Source: CAVREM01 sp963728825 (lineage in GTDB: Bacteria; Acidobacteriota; Vicinamibacteria; Vicinamibacterales; CAVVIG01). Taken from it: DNA of 64,000 bases. Shown here piece by piece: positions 45,240 through 53,195 of this stretch. Position 1 is the first letter of the stretch; the number at the start of each line of letters is the position of its first letter. The stretch spans positions 62,001-126,000 of the forward strand of contig CAVSLA010000001.1 of the NCBI GenBank assembly GCA_963728825.1. The letters are read 5' to 3'. The notes under the pieces were generated by a model that was given only the letters and a program-made list of their open reading frames with translations, had not been told where the DNA came from and did not search any database. A program made the position numbers and the translations under genes.

Positions 45240-46286
45240 TCAGTGAAGGCCGAGACGTTCGCGATCGTAACGTCCCCGCTGGACTCCGTCGCACCAATCG
45301 CGGCGCTGGGCGTACCACTGCACGGTCGATCGAAGTCCGACCTCGAAGGTCCGTTCGGGGCGCCAGCCGAGCTCGCGCCGGATCTTCGTGGCGTCAATCG
45401 CGTATCGCCGATCGTGCCCCGGCCGGTCGGGAACGAACGTCTTCAAGCGACGAGCGTCGGTCCCGGGCCTCAGTCCCTCGACCGCATCGCAGATGAGATC
45501 GACGATCTCCAGGTTCGTCCGCTCGTTGCCGCCTCCGATGTTGTAGGTCTCACCCGGTCGGCCCTGGCGGAGGACCAGCAGCAGCCCCGCGCAGTGATCC
45601 TCGACATGCAGCCAGTCGCGGACGTTGCGTCCGTCACCATAGATCGGCAGCGGCCGGCCATCGATGGCGTTGAGAATCATCAGCGGCATCAGTTTCTCGG
45701 GGAACTGGTACGGCCCGTAATTGTTCGAGCAATTCGTCGTCAGCACTGGCAAGCCGTAGGTATGCCCGTACGCTCGAACGAGATGATCGGCCGCGGCCTT
45801 GCTCGCGGCATACGGCGAGTTCGGCGCGTAGGGCGTCTCTTCCGTGAAGCTGCCGCTCGCGCCGAGGGTCCCATAGACTTCATCGGTCGAGACGTGGAGA
45901 AAGCGAAACGTGTCGCGCTTCGCCGCCGGCAGGCTGCTCACGTGCGCGCGCGCCGCCTCGAGCAGAACGAAAGTACCGACGATATTCGTTGCAATGAACG
46001 GGTGCGCCGAATCGATCGAACGGTCGACGTGGGTTTCGGCGGCGAGATTCAGAACCGCGTCGGGCCGATGCTCGGTGAATACCCGTGTCATCGCCGCTGC
46101 ATCGGCGATATCGGCCTCGACGAACACGACTCGCGAGTCGGCCAGCTGGTCGGCCAAATTGAGCAGGCTGCCGGCGTAGGTGAGCTTATCGACGACCACC
46201 ACACGGTCGGCCGTGTGATCGAGGGCGTGTCGAACCAGATTTGAGCCGATGAAACCGGCTCCGCCGGTCAAGAGCAGTGTCTGCAT
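45240..46286 (-). CDS. rfbB: dTDP-glucose 4,6-dehydratase
   Basis: 348 aa extended SDR enzyme making dTDP-4-keto-6-deoxyglucose for surface polysaccharide. NAD motif TGGAGFIGSNLVRHAL, HVSTDEVYGTLG with the catalytic Thr-Asp-Glu, YAASKAAADHL (Tyr-x3-Lys), NNYGPYQFPEKLMPLMI, YGDGRNVRDWLHVEDHC and the closing RPERTFEVGL. The rfbA/C/D partners are not nearby. Confidence 0.92.
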   Translation of the reverse strand: MQTLLLTGGAGFIGSNLVRHALDHTADRVVVVDKLTYAGSLLNLADQLADSRVVFVEADIADAAAMTRVFTEHRPDAVLNLAAETHVDRSIDSAHPFIATNIVGTFVLLEAARAHVSSLPAAKRDTFRFLHVSTDEVYGTLGASGSFTEETPYAPNSPYAASKAAADHLVRAYGHTYGLPVLTTNCSNNYGPYQFPEKLMPLMILNAIDGRPLPIYGDGRNVRDWLHVEDHCAGLLLVLRQGRPGETYNIGGGNERTNLEIVDLICDAVEGLRPGTDARRLKTFVPDRPGHDRRYAIDATKIRRELGWRPERTFEVGLRSTVQWYAQRRDWCDGVQRGRYDRERLGLH

Positions 46287-46322
46287 GGCGAATTCACAAT
46301 TTACACTTGTAAATTGTAAATT
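46287..46322. repeat. AT-rich intergenic inverted/direct repeat
   Basis: Words CACAATTTACA and TGTAAATTGTAAATT form a palindromic, partly tandem block between rfbB and the DGQHR gene. Its AT content contrasts strongly with the surroundings; it may be a promoter/operator for rfbB. Confidence 0.5.
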
Positions 46323-47462
46323 CTAGACAGCCGCCCCCTCCGGGTATTGCAGCGCGAGGCGGAGTTCCTTCGCCAGCGAGTCGACCGTCGTGCCGCTTCG
46401 CTTCCAGGCGCCTTCGGTCTCGAAGCGCAGGTCGCCGATGCGGCGTCCCCATGGCGCGATCACGCGGCCAATGGCGCGGAAGTCGGCCCGGTCGGCGTGC
46501 TCCTGGTCCAGACGCCGGACGACGTCGGGCGCGACGCGGACGAAGGCGCGCAGGGCCGACGCCGATTTGATGGCGTATTTGCGGCCGTTCCACGCGCCGC
46601 CAAACACCAGCGCGATCTGCTTGAAGTAGTTGACGAAGAACTTCCTGGCCTCTTCGTGCACGTCGCCGGAGCGCCGTCCGGTAAACACGTCTGAAGAAAA
46701 CAGCTTCTTCAGCTCCTGCGCCAGCGGTGCTTGCGCCACCCGGCCGCGCCCGACGCCGAGGAGCTTGATCTCGTCGTAGAGCGGCGAGTCTTCGCGATCG
46801 TTCAACGCACGGACGACGTCATGCGCCGTCGCCAGCGCATCGTCGCGATAGAGCTGCCGGCCGGAGAGGCTGACCAGATGCGAAGCGTTCAGCCGGGTGT
46901 GCTTCGCGTTGATCGTCACGAACATCTGCACGACGTGATCCTCGGGCAGACGGTCGAAGATGATCGCCGGCACGCTGAAATCTTCCCCCTCGAACCGATC
47001 GATGTCGGCATGAAGCGCGAGCAGACGATGCTGGCCGTCGATGGCGCGGAGGATGCCTTCGCGCTCGGGCACTTTCAGAATGCCGACGCGACCATCGTCG
47101 CCGGACGCCTGGAAGGAGAGCTTCTCGTCGCAGCTGATGATGACGGCGCCGGGGATCGACGGCAGGTCGCGCGCCTGGCGACACTGTTCGTAATACTGGA
47201 CCAGCTCGTCGATCTTGCGCCGGATGATCTGACGCTGATAGGCCTTCTCGCTCGACGCGATCCGCCGCTCGAGCAGATCCCAGTTCACCTTGGATGGCGT
47301 CACGCCGGGACGCGGCTTGCCGCCACGGACCGGTGGCTGGGCCGAATCGCCGTAGCTAAGCACTTCGAACCGGACCAGTTTGTCGATGTCGCTGGCAGTC
47401 AACGACGCCTGGTAGAACTGCACCCCGAACTGCTGCATCCGAATCGCGGCAACGTTGATCAT
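46323..47462 (-). CDS. DGQHR-domain (DndB-like) protein
   Basis: 379 aa from ATG 47462 (an in-frame TTG at 47486 is less likely). The defining motif AIDGQHRLLALHAD lies at ~residue 139. Also present are ISSSEKAYQR-type helices (RRIASSEKAYQRQIIRRKID), VPAIIFDRLPEDHVVQMFVT and INAKHTRLNASHLVSLSGRQ. DGQHR proteins include DndB, the regulator of DNA phosphorothioation, and are frequent in defence islands. No dndA/C/D/E is in the window, so its role here is open. Confidence 0.8.
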   Translation of the reverse strand: MINVAAIRMQQFGVQFYQASLTASDIDKLVRFEVLSYGDSAQPPVRGGKPRPGVTPSKVNWDLLERRIASSEKAYQRQIIRRKIDELVQYYEQCRQARDLPSIPGAVIISCDEKLSFQASGDDGRVGILKVPEREGILRAIDGQHRLLALHADIDRFEGEDFSVPAIIFDRLPEDHVVQMFVTINAKHTRLNASHLVSLSGRQLYRDDALATAHDVVRALNDREDSPLYDEIKLLGVGRGRVAQAPLAQELKKLFSSDVFTGRRSGDVHEEARKFFVNYFKQIALVFGGAWNGRKYAIKSASALRAFVRVAPDVVRRLDQEHADRADFRAIGRVIAPWGRRIGDLRFETEGAWKRSGTTVDSLAKELRLALQYPEGAAV

Positions 47463-47520
47463 GGTGTGGGTTTCTTCACGCGACAAAAAAGAGGGATTTT
47501 ACTGAGCGATCCACGCGCGA

Positions 47521-47544
47521 CTCAACGGTTATTTCCCCGTTGAG
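47521..47544. promoter_or_regulatory. Palindrome upstream of the DGQHR gene
   Basis: Perfect inverted repeat CTCAACGG-N8-CCGTTGAG, about 60 bp upstream of the DGQHR ATG. It could be an operator or a leader hairpin. A TTGACC box with an AT-rich segment lies further upstream on the minus strand (around 47580-47615). Confidence 0.4.
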
Positions 47545-47642
47545 GTCGGGATCAATGCAAAGGTGCGCAGCTCCGCTCAGACCGTAAGTTATTAGATATG
47601 AGGCACTTCGGTCAAGCACCCGCGCCGCGGGCAGGCGGTGGA

Positions 47643-48434
47643 TCAGTTGCGGACGACGCTCTGGAGCCCGCCCGACTGCGGCAGGTCGCGGCGGGCCTTG
47701 ATGGAGCTGGCCGCGAGCCAACCGAGAGGCAGCAGAACGAGCATGTAGGTCAGATACCGTCCGTACAGGCCATCAGGCCCGTAAGGCTCGGTTGTCCAGT
47801 GGAGCCACTCGGCAAAGGGGACCCGGATGTACGCCTCGCTCAACTCGTGCACGCCGTAGACAAGCAGTTGGACGACGAAGACGAGCAGGAAAACGGCTGT
47901 GACCTGGAAGAAGAGCGCCAGATTGACGCGATGGCCGAATCGGGACCAGAGCGAGGCGACGGAGGCGGATGCCACGATCCCGAGGACCGCGCCCGTAATG
48001 ATGTCGATCGCCTGCACCTGAAAGATCAGCGTGCCCATCAGCAGCGCAGTTTCCATCCCCTCGCGCGTGATCATGAGGAGCGTGAACCCAAACACCCCGA
48101 GGAAGGCGGCCGTTCCCTGCCGGAGCGCGGACGATTCGAGATGCCCTTCAATGTCCCGCTTGATCCGGCGGGCGGAGCGCCACATGTGAATCGTCAGCGA
48201 GGCGACCGAAACCGCGGCGGCGAGCGCAAGCACACCTTCCCACAGCGCCTGATTGGCGGCGCGCTGCAGGAGGTAGCCGGCTCCCATGCTGATCAGGACG
48301 GAAACGGCGATACCCCAGTGGACCGCCGGAATCAACTGCCGGCGCCCGCTTTTCCGCAGGTAGGCAAGGCTGATGGCGATGATGAGGAAAGCCTCGAGGC
48401 CTTCTCGAAGAGTGATGACAAACGCCTGCAGCAT
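47643..48434 (-). CDS. FTR1/EfeU-family iron permease
   Basis: 263 aa, about seven helices. Both Fe-binding motifs of the family are present: TLREGLEAFLII (helix 1) and ITREGMETALLMG (helix 4), each with the REGxE core. Imports ferric or ferrous iron across the inner membrane. The usual EfeO/EfeB partners are absent from the window. Fur-box-like palindromes lie upstream (48479-48510); a frataxin gene is 1.2 kb away. Confidence 0.88.
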   Translation of the reverse strand: MLQAFVITLREGLEAFLIIAISLAYLRKSGRRQLIPAVHWGIAVSVLISMGAGYLLQRAANQALWEGVLALAAAVSVASLTIHMWRSARRIKRDIEGHLESSALRQGTAAFLGVFGFTLLMITREGMETALLMGTLIFQVQAIDIITGAVLGIVASASVASLWSRFGHRVNLALFFQVTAVFLLVFVVQLLVYGVHELSEAYIRVPFAEWLHWTTEPYGPDGLYGRYLTYMLVLLPLGWLAASSIKARRDLPQSGGLQSVVRN

Positions 48435-48478
48435 GACAATGACCGGTGGCGGCGCCTGCTCGGGCCAGCCATGAAAAC

Positions 48479-48510
48479 GAGACTGAGTCTCAGAATTAAG
48501 ACTGCAGTCT
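48479..48510. promoter_or_regulatory. Two adjacent palindromic operator-like sites (Fur-box-like) upstream of FTR1
   Basis: GAGACT-G-AGTCTC (48479-48491) and AGACTGCAGTCT (48499-48510) are perfect palindromes sharing AGACT/AGTCT arms, centres ~20 bp (two helical turns) apart. The first fits the 7-1-7 layout of Fur boxes. They sit between the divergent FTR1 permease and VWA genes, 45-75 bp from the FTR1 start. Confidence 0.5.
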
Positions 48511-48572
48511 ACTGCGGGATATCCGACCGGTCAAGTCCGGGATTTGTCGAGGCTTTGCAGTAAGCTGACGCT

Positions 48573-49475
48573 ATGCGGAGATGGGGAATCATCGCAGGGT
48601 TGCTTGCCACCGGAGCGGCCGGAGCGGCGCAGGAGCCTCAGTTCAGGTCGAACACCGGGGCGGTGGTCTCGATTTTCGCGACGGTGACGGATCGGGACAA
48701 CCGTCTCGTCACCGACCTGGCGCGTGAAGACTTCGAGGTGCTCGACAACGATCAACCGCAGGTGCTCACCGTCTTCGAGAATCAGGCGCAGCCGATTACG
48801 GTGGTGCTGATGCTCGACACGAGCGCCAGCATGACACTCAATCTCAAGCTGCTCAAGGAAGCGGCCGAACAGTTTCTCCTGCGACTGATGCCAGGCGACA
48901 AGGCGAAGGTCGGCGCGTTCAACGACAAGATCGAGCTGAGCGGCCACTTCACCGCCGATCGCGACGAGCTGATTGCGGAGTTGCGCGGCCTCGACTTCGG
49001 CAATGGCACTCGACTGCACGACGGCGCGGCGATGAGCCTCGATGAGCTCGCGGGCATCGAGGGACGCCGGGTGCTCGTGATCCTCAGCGACGGCGAAGAT
49101 ACCTCGAGCCGCACCGGTTTCCGCACGGTGATGGACCGCGCGCGAAACGAGGAAGTGATGATCTACGCGATCGGCCTGTCGAGCGAATACTTCGACGGCG
49201 AACGGATGGTCCGCTCGCGGCCTGACGGCTCACTGCGGCGGCTCGCCGATGAAACGGGCGGCGGTTACTTCGAGCTGAAGAAAACCAGCGAGCTCGCTTC
49301 GACCTTCACTCGCGTCGCGCAGGAACTTCACAGCCAGTACGTGCTCGGCTTCGTCGCCTCACGGCTCGACAATCGACTTCACAAACTGACGGTGAGGCTG
49401 AAACAGCCAGGAATGACGGCGCGGGCGCGCCGGAGCTATATGGCGAGCGTCGACAACCCTTCGTCCCAGAGATAG
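48573..49475 (+). CDS. VWA-domain protein, acidobacterial VWFA-related type
   Basis: 300 aa, exported (MRRWGIIAGLLATGAAGAAQ). After a beta-rich N-terminal domain (VSIFATVTDRDNRLVTDLAR, EDFEVLDNDQPQVLTVFEN) comes a von Willebrand A domain with the MIDAS motif VLMLDTSASM, FNDKIELS, a Thr in NGTRLHDG, and LVILSDGEDTSS. The RxDFEVLDNG-type lead is typical of the VWFA-related family described from Acidobacteria. Ligand unknown. Confidence 0.85.
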   Translation: MRRWGIIAGLLATGAAGAAQEPQFRSNTGAVVSIFATVTDRDNRLVTDLAREDFEVLDNDQPQVLTVFENQAQPITVVLMLDTSASMTLNLKLLKEAAEQFLLRLMPGDKAKVGAFNDKIELSGHFTADRDELIAELRGLDFGNGTRLHDGAAMSLDELAGIEGRRVLVILSDGEDTSSRTGFRTVMDRARNEEVMIYAIGLSSEYFDGERMVRSRPDGSLRRLADETGGGYFELKKTSELASTFTRVAQELHSQYVLGFVASRLDNRLHKLTVRLKQPGMTARARRSYMASVDNPSSQR

Positions 49476-49479
49476 CGGC

Positions 49480-49566
49480 TCATACGAACATCATCGACAC
49501 GACCGCCACTGCCAGCAACACGCCCACCACCCATTCCGCCGTCGCGGAAAACGTCCATTCATGCAC
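49480..49566 (-). CDS. Possible 28-aa membrane miniprotein
   Basis: GTG start at 49566 with AGGTGA 8 nt upstream. The product (MHEWTFSATAEWVVGVLLAV and then AVVSMMFV) would be a single membrane helix. It lies in the 147-bp gap between the VWA and frataxin genes on the opposite strand. Too short to prove by composition. Confidence 0.35.
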   Translation of the reverse strand: MHEWTFSATAEWVVGVLLAVAVVSMMFV

Positions 49567-49622
49567 TGTTCATCACCTGCCTTTCCCTGGGTTAGACGCG
49601 TGGTGGCGGGCAAAGGTTTAAC

Positions 49623-49943
49623 GTGACGCTGACAGAGCAGGAGTTTCGCGTCAAGAGCGATGAGGCCCTCGAGCAGGCGCGCCGGGCCCTGCTGCCCCTT
49701 GCCGACGCCGAAGAGTTCGAGGTAGAGCTTCAGAACGGCGTGCTGAACCTGGTGTTCGAGGAGCCCGCGGACACGAAGTTCGTGGTCTCGCCCAACGCGC
49801 CGGTGCGGCAGATCTGGGTATCGGCGATGGCGCGGAGCTACAAGCTCGCCTGGTCGCCGGAGCGCGCGGCGTTCGCACTGGACGGTGAAACGCTGCCGAT
49901 CCTGCTCGAGCGGCTGACGCGCGTGTTCTTGCAACAGTCCTGA
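49623..49943 (+). CDS. cyaY: Frataxin-like iron-sulphur/iron chaperone CyaY
   Basis: 106 aa, normal CyaY length. Begins MTLTEQEFRVKSDEALEQAR and includes FEVELQNGVLNLVFEE, the family signature with VRQIWVSAMARSYKLAWSPE and LDGETLPILLERLTRVF. It regulates iron delivery to Fe-S cluster assembly. The nearby FTR1 permease fits an iron theme. Confidence 0.85.
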   Translation: MTLTEQEFRVKSDEALEQARRALLPLADAEEFEVELQNGVLNLVFEEPADTKFVVSPNAPVRQIWVSAMARSYKLAWSPERAAFALDGETLPILLERLTRVFLQQS

Positions 49944-49945
49944 TG

Positions 49946-50062
49946 CCGGGCCTGAGAGGCCCGGCCTGCGTACGTCATGCGTCATCCCTCGTACATAGGG
50001 CGGACCTCTTAGGTCCTCCTGTGACCTCGTACGTAGGGCGGACCTCTTAGGTCCGCCGACGG
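49946..50062. repeat. REP-like hairpin cluster
   Basis: Three palindromic units: GGGCCTGAGAGGCCC (49949-49963) and two copies of TAGGGCGGACCTCTTAGGTC-type sequence (near 49996-50024 and 50034-50060), each preceded by GTAC. The last forms a GGCGGACCT/AGGTCCGCC stem. Related hairpins occur at 53570-53669 and 59424-59446. Confidence 0.65.
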
Positions 50063-50071
50063 CAGCGTTTC

Positions 50072-51064
50072 TTACAGCGAAAACCCCTCGGCGAACGGAT
50101 CGTCGGCGCTCACCACGAAGGTGTGCTCGCCGGTAATCCAGGCCGATCCCGAAATCTCGCACACGATCGCGTCGGCGGCACCAACGGCGGTGCGGCCGAC
50201 GAGGCGGCCGGCAAACCTCGTATCGAGGATGCCCTCGTGAACGAACGGCCGGTCGTCGCCGACGAGTCCCATCGCGTCCAGGACAGCCATCACCGCCGCC
50301 GTTCCGGTTCCGCCCGGCGATCGCTCGATCTGGCCATCGGTCAGCACCGTGACGTTGCGTAAATCGGCACCCGCGGTGCGCGGCGGGGCGGTGAATATGG
50401 TGCCGAAGATCCCTTCGATGCGCTCGTTGATCGGATGCACCCACTCCTGAATCGCTTCGAGAGACCGCGCGAGCTCGATGCCCGCGCGCCGCAACTCAGG
50501 CAGCGAGGCAAGGTCCACGGACAGCCCGAGCGACTCGCTGTCGACAATCGCGTAGAACGCTCCGCCAAATGCCACGTCCACGCGCAGCTGCCGTCCCTGC
50601 GCCTTCACCGGAAAGCCGCCTTGAACGACGAATGACGGAACGTTCACGACCCTGACACGCTCGATGTGTCCCTCATCTCCCACCGCTTCTGCGCGGGCGG
50701 TTCCCGCCGCCGTATCGAACACCACCGTCCGATCGTCGCCGCCGGGCATGAGCAGCCGGCGCTCGAGGGCGATCGTGGTGACCGCGACCAGTCCGTGACC
50801 GGACATCGGCGCGTAGCCACTGCCGTTCATGAAGATCACGCCGGCATGCGAGCCGGGATGGGTCGGCTCGGTGAGCACCGCGCCGCACATGTCGCGGTGG
50901 CCGCGCGGTTCGCGCATCAGCAGACGCCGCAGCGTGTCCGCATGACGCTTCACCCAGGCGACCTTGTCGGCCATCGTCCGTCCCTGCGGCGCCGGAAAGC
51001 CGTCGATCACCAGGCGCAGCGATCCCCCTTCGGCGTGGGCGTCGATTGTTTTCACTGCCACCAT
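50072..51064 (-). CDS. Proline racemase-family protein with atypical catalytic residues
   Basis: 330 aa. Overall fold and landmarks match 4-hydroxyproline epimerase / trans-3-hydroxyproline dehydratase: TIDAHAEGGSLRLVIDGFP, REPRGHRDMCGAVLTEP, HAGVIFMNGSGYAPMSGHG, GGAFYAIVDSESLGL. The first catalytic position is Ser (MSGHG, usually MCGHG) and the second is Gly (ERSPGGTGT, where racemases have Cys and dehydratases Thr). The active-site chemistry is therefore uncertain. No hydroxyproline catabolic genes are adjacent. Confidence 0.82.
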   Translation of the reverse strand: MVAVKTIDAHAEGGSLRLVIDGFPAPQGRTMADKVAWVKRHADTLRRLLMREPRGHRDMCGAVLTEPTHPGSHAGVIFMNGSGYAPMSGHGLVAVTTIALERRLLMPGGDDRTVVFDTAAGTARAEAVGDEGHIERVRVVNVPSFVVQGGFPVKAQGRQLRVDVAFGGAFYAIVDSESLGLSVDLASLPELRRAGIELARSLEAIQEWVHPINERIEGIFGTIFTAPPRTAGADLRNVTVLTDGQIERSPGGTGTAAVMAVLDAMGLVGDDRPFVHEGILDTRFAGRLVGRTAVGAADAIVCEISGSAWITGEHTFVVSADDPFAEGFSL

Positions 51065-51119
51065 TGAAGTAGAAATCTACTCGTGATCGTTCACGACCAG
51101 ACGATCAGGGAGGCCGTGC

Positions 51120-51587
51120 ATGCCACTCGTCGACGCAGGCAGGAAAGCACCCTCGTTCAGCTTGAAAGATCAGAGCGGCACCGCGCAGCGGCTGGCTGAT
51201 TATGCCGGCCGGCCGCTGGTTCTGTATTTCTATCCGAAGGACGATACACCGGGCTGCACGAAAGAAGCCTGCTCGTTCACCGACAACCTGCCGCGGTTCA
51301 AGACCAGCCAGGCGGCGGTTCTCGGCGTCAGCATCCTCGATGAGAAGAGCAAAGCCCGCTTCGCCGAGAAGTACCAGATCGGGTTTCCGCTGCTGGCCGA
51401 TCCCGACCACGCGGTCGCGGAAAAGTACGGGACGTGGCAGAAAAAGTCGCGCTACGGACGGTCCTACATGGGCATCGTCCGGACGACGTATCTGATCGAC
51501 CGGGACGGAAAGGTGGCGAGGCGCTGGGACAACGTCAAGGTGGACGGCCACGCCGAGGAGGTCGTCAACGCGATCGACGACCTCTGA
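51120..51587 (+). CDS. bcp: Thioredoxin-dependent peroxiredoxin (Bcp/PrxQ)
   Basis: 155 aa. PrxQ signature: FYPKDDTPGCTKEACSFTDN with peroxidatic Cys ~48 and resolving Cys ~53, then GVSILDEKSKARFAEKYQIG, FPLLADPDHAVAEKYG and TTYLIDRDGKVARRW. Reduces hydroperoxides in the cytoplasm. Divergent from the proline-racemase-family gene. Confidence 0.93.
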   Translation: MPLVDAGRKAPSFSLKDQSGTAQRLADYAGRPLVLYFYPKDDTPGCTKEACSFTDNLPRFKTSQAAVLGVSILDEKSKARFAEKYQIGFPLLADPDHAVAEKYGTWQKKSRYGRSYMGIVRTTYLIDRDGKVARRWDNVKVDGHAEEVVNAIDDL

Positions 51588-51610
51588 AATCGGAACTGAG
51601 GAGGCTGACC

Positions 51611-51994
51611 TCAGCTCCTCAGTTTCATGAACACGCGCTCGGTTTCCTTCGAAAACAACACCCACAGCCCGTAGACGCCGAGGATCGTCCCGAGCGGGAA
51701 GTTGAACAGGTTCAGCAGCGAAATCACGATGCCCCCCACGCGCGCCCAGGTGCGCAGCTGCAGCAGACCGATGCCGATGATGACGGCGGGCAGCGACAGG
51801 ACGAGCAGGAAGGTCGAGAGGGCGGCGCCGGTCAGGCCGAGAATCGGCACGGCGGCCGCGGCATCAGGATCGCCGGTGGCGCCAACCAGCCAGGTGGCTC
51901 CCCCGAAAATCAGCATCAAGGCGACGGCGATCAGCAGGCCGAATGCCCCGAGCACGACGTTCAGGGCGCCGAGCACCTTGACGTGGGTGTGCAC
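51611..51994 (-). CDS. Four-helix membrane protein next to coxB
   Basis: 127 aa. Hydrophobic segments VVLGAFGLLIAVALMLIFGG, ALSTFLLVLSLPAVIIGIGL, VGGIVISLLNLFNFPLGTIL are visible. No family assigned. It follows the coxB stop directly (0-bp gap) and may belong to the oxidase transcript. Its last codons (MKLRS-stop) are formed by a CTGAGGAGCTGAGG microrepeat word. Confidence 0.6.
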   Translation of the reverse strand: MHTHVKVLGALNVVLGAFGLLIAVALMLIFGGATWLVGATGDPDAAAAVPILGLTGAALSTFLLVLSLPAVIIGIGLLQLRTWARVGGIVISLLNLFNFPLGTILGVYGLWVLFSKETERVFMKLRS

Positions 51995-52975
51995 TTACTG
52001 GGCCAGCAGCTTCGCTTCCTCGGCCAGGAAGTTGCGGAAGTCGGCATCGCTCTGAATGTTCATGAAGCCGCGCATCCGGAAGTGACCAATGCCGCACAGC
52101 TGCGAGCAGGCGATCTGATATTCGCCGACGCGATTCGGCACGAACCAGACGGGGATTTCCATGCCGGGAATCGCATCCTGTTTCACGCGCATCTCGAACA
52201 GCCCGAAGCTGTGAATCACGTCCTGGCTGGTCAGATGAATCAATACCGGCCGATCCACCGGGAGGTTCAGCTGATTGGTGGTGACGATGTCGTCCTTGGA
52301 ATCGGCATGCGTGCGGACCAGGCCAATCGGGTTGTCAGCCGCGACGCGAGCAACCTCGCGGGGACCGAACCGGCCGTCGCCGCCCGGATAGTGGGCGAGC
52401 CACTCGAACTGCTTGGCGGTGACCCTCACGACCACCGCTTCGCTCTCGCTCGGAAACTCGGCGACGCGCGTCGCCCACGCCGGAATCGCGTAGAACACGA
52501 GCAGCACGACCTCGACGACCGCCACACCGATCTCGAGCCCTTTGGCGAGCTTGCCCTTTGCTCCCGCGTAATCGGCCTTCGGGTTCGCGCCCTTGCGGAA
52601 GCGGAACAGCACGAAGACAAAAAACGCACCCCAACCAACGAACAGCACCAGCATCAGCCAGTGCACGATGACGATCATGCTGTCGAGTGAAGCTGCGTGC
52701 GTCGAGGCCTGCACCGGCAGCCCAAGCCATTCCAGCATCTTAGGCAGTTCCCTTCTGTGGTTGGTCTCGTCGGAGAACATCCGCGCCCGCCGGTTGAGAT
52801 TGACGATGAACGCGGCGAAACCGGCCAGCACGAGGCCGACGAGCACGAGCATCAGGATGACGCCCGCCTTGATCGCGTTCCCCATCGGTGTGTCGTTCTG
52901 GCCGAAACACACCGGGCATGCCAGCGCCGCGCGCGGTGCCGCCAGCATGACCAAGGTGATGAGCAATGTCCGCAT
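51995..52975 (-). CDS. coxB: Cytochrome c oxidase subunit II with N-terminal CPVCFG extension
   Basis: 326 aa. The CuA site is intact: DVIHSFGLFEMRVKQDAIPG (His) and ACSQLCGIGHFRM (C-x3-C-x3-H-x2-M). Two helices precede the cupredoxin domain. Residues 1-80 are an extra module: signal peptide, ACPVCFGQNDTPMGNAIKAG, then a helix. To my knowledge this CPVCFG module is usually a separate small gene in relatives, so a fusion is suggested. No haem c site is present in subunit II. Confidence 0.9.
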   Translation of the reverse strand: MRTLLITLVMLAAPRAALACPVCFGQNDTPMGNAIKAGVILMLVLVGLVLAGFAAFIVNLNRRARMFSDETNHRRELPKMLEWLGLPVQASTHAASLDSMIVIVHWLMLVLFVGWGAFFVFVLFRFRKGANPKADYAGAKGKLAKGLEIGVAVVEVVLLVFYAIPAWATRVAEFPSESEAVVVRVTAKQFEWLAHYPGGDGRFGPREVARVAADNPIGLVRTHADSKDDIVTTNQLNLPVDRPVLIHLTSQDVIHSFGLFEMRVKQDAIPGMEIPVWFVPNRVGEYQIACSQLCGIGHFRMRGFMNIQSDADFRNFLAEEAKLLAQ

Positions 52976-52996
52976 CGGTGAAATTCGTCGCCCGGG

Positions 52997-53195
52997 CTAC
53001 AGCCGTCTCGTCTTCCGTTGAAAGGCGGCGCCGTAGACGGCAAGCGCGGCGCCCGCCAGGAGCGAAGCCGCCCCGGCAATCGCATAACTCAGCATCGTGT
53101 GCGAGCCGGTACTGACCGGCCGCCCAGGCGGCGAAGAACGCCGTCAGCACCACCGACAACGCGATGAACAACAGGTGAAAGGCCCGCAGCGACAT
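52997..53195 (-). CDS. Small oxidase-associated membrane protein (frameshifted)
   Basis: About 66 aa: MSLRAFHLLFIALSVVLTAF begins in one frame; near 53094 the frame shifts and continues MLSYAIAGAASLLAGAALAV and ends RKTRRL. Two helices. Similar proteins lie between coxB and coxD in related clusters as I recall. The single indel may be an assembly error; unshifted reading runs into coxB. Confidence 0.55.

Noticed and set aside
52740..53195. 151-codon reading of the small oxidase-associated gene running into coxB
   Set aside because: After the frameshift the sequence is antisense-quality nonsense and overlaps coxB; the 66-aa two-frame reading is better.
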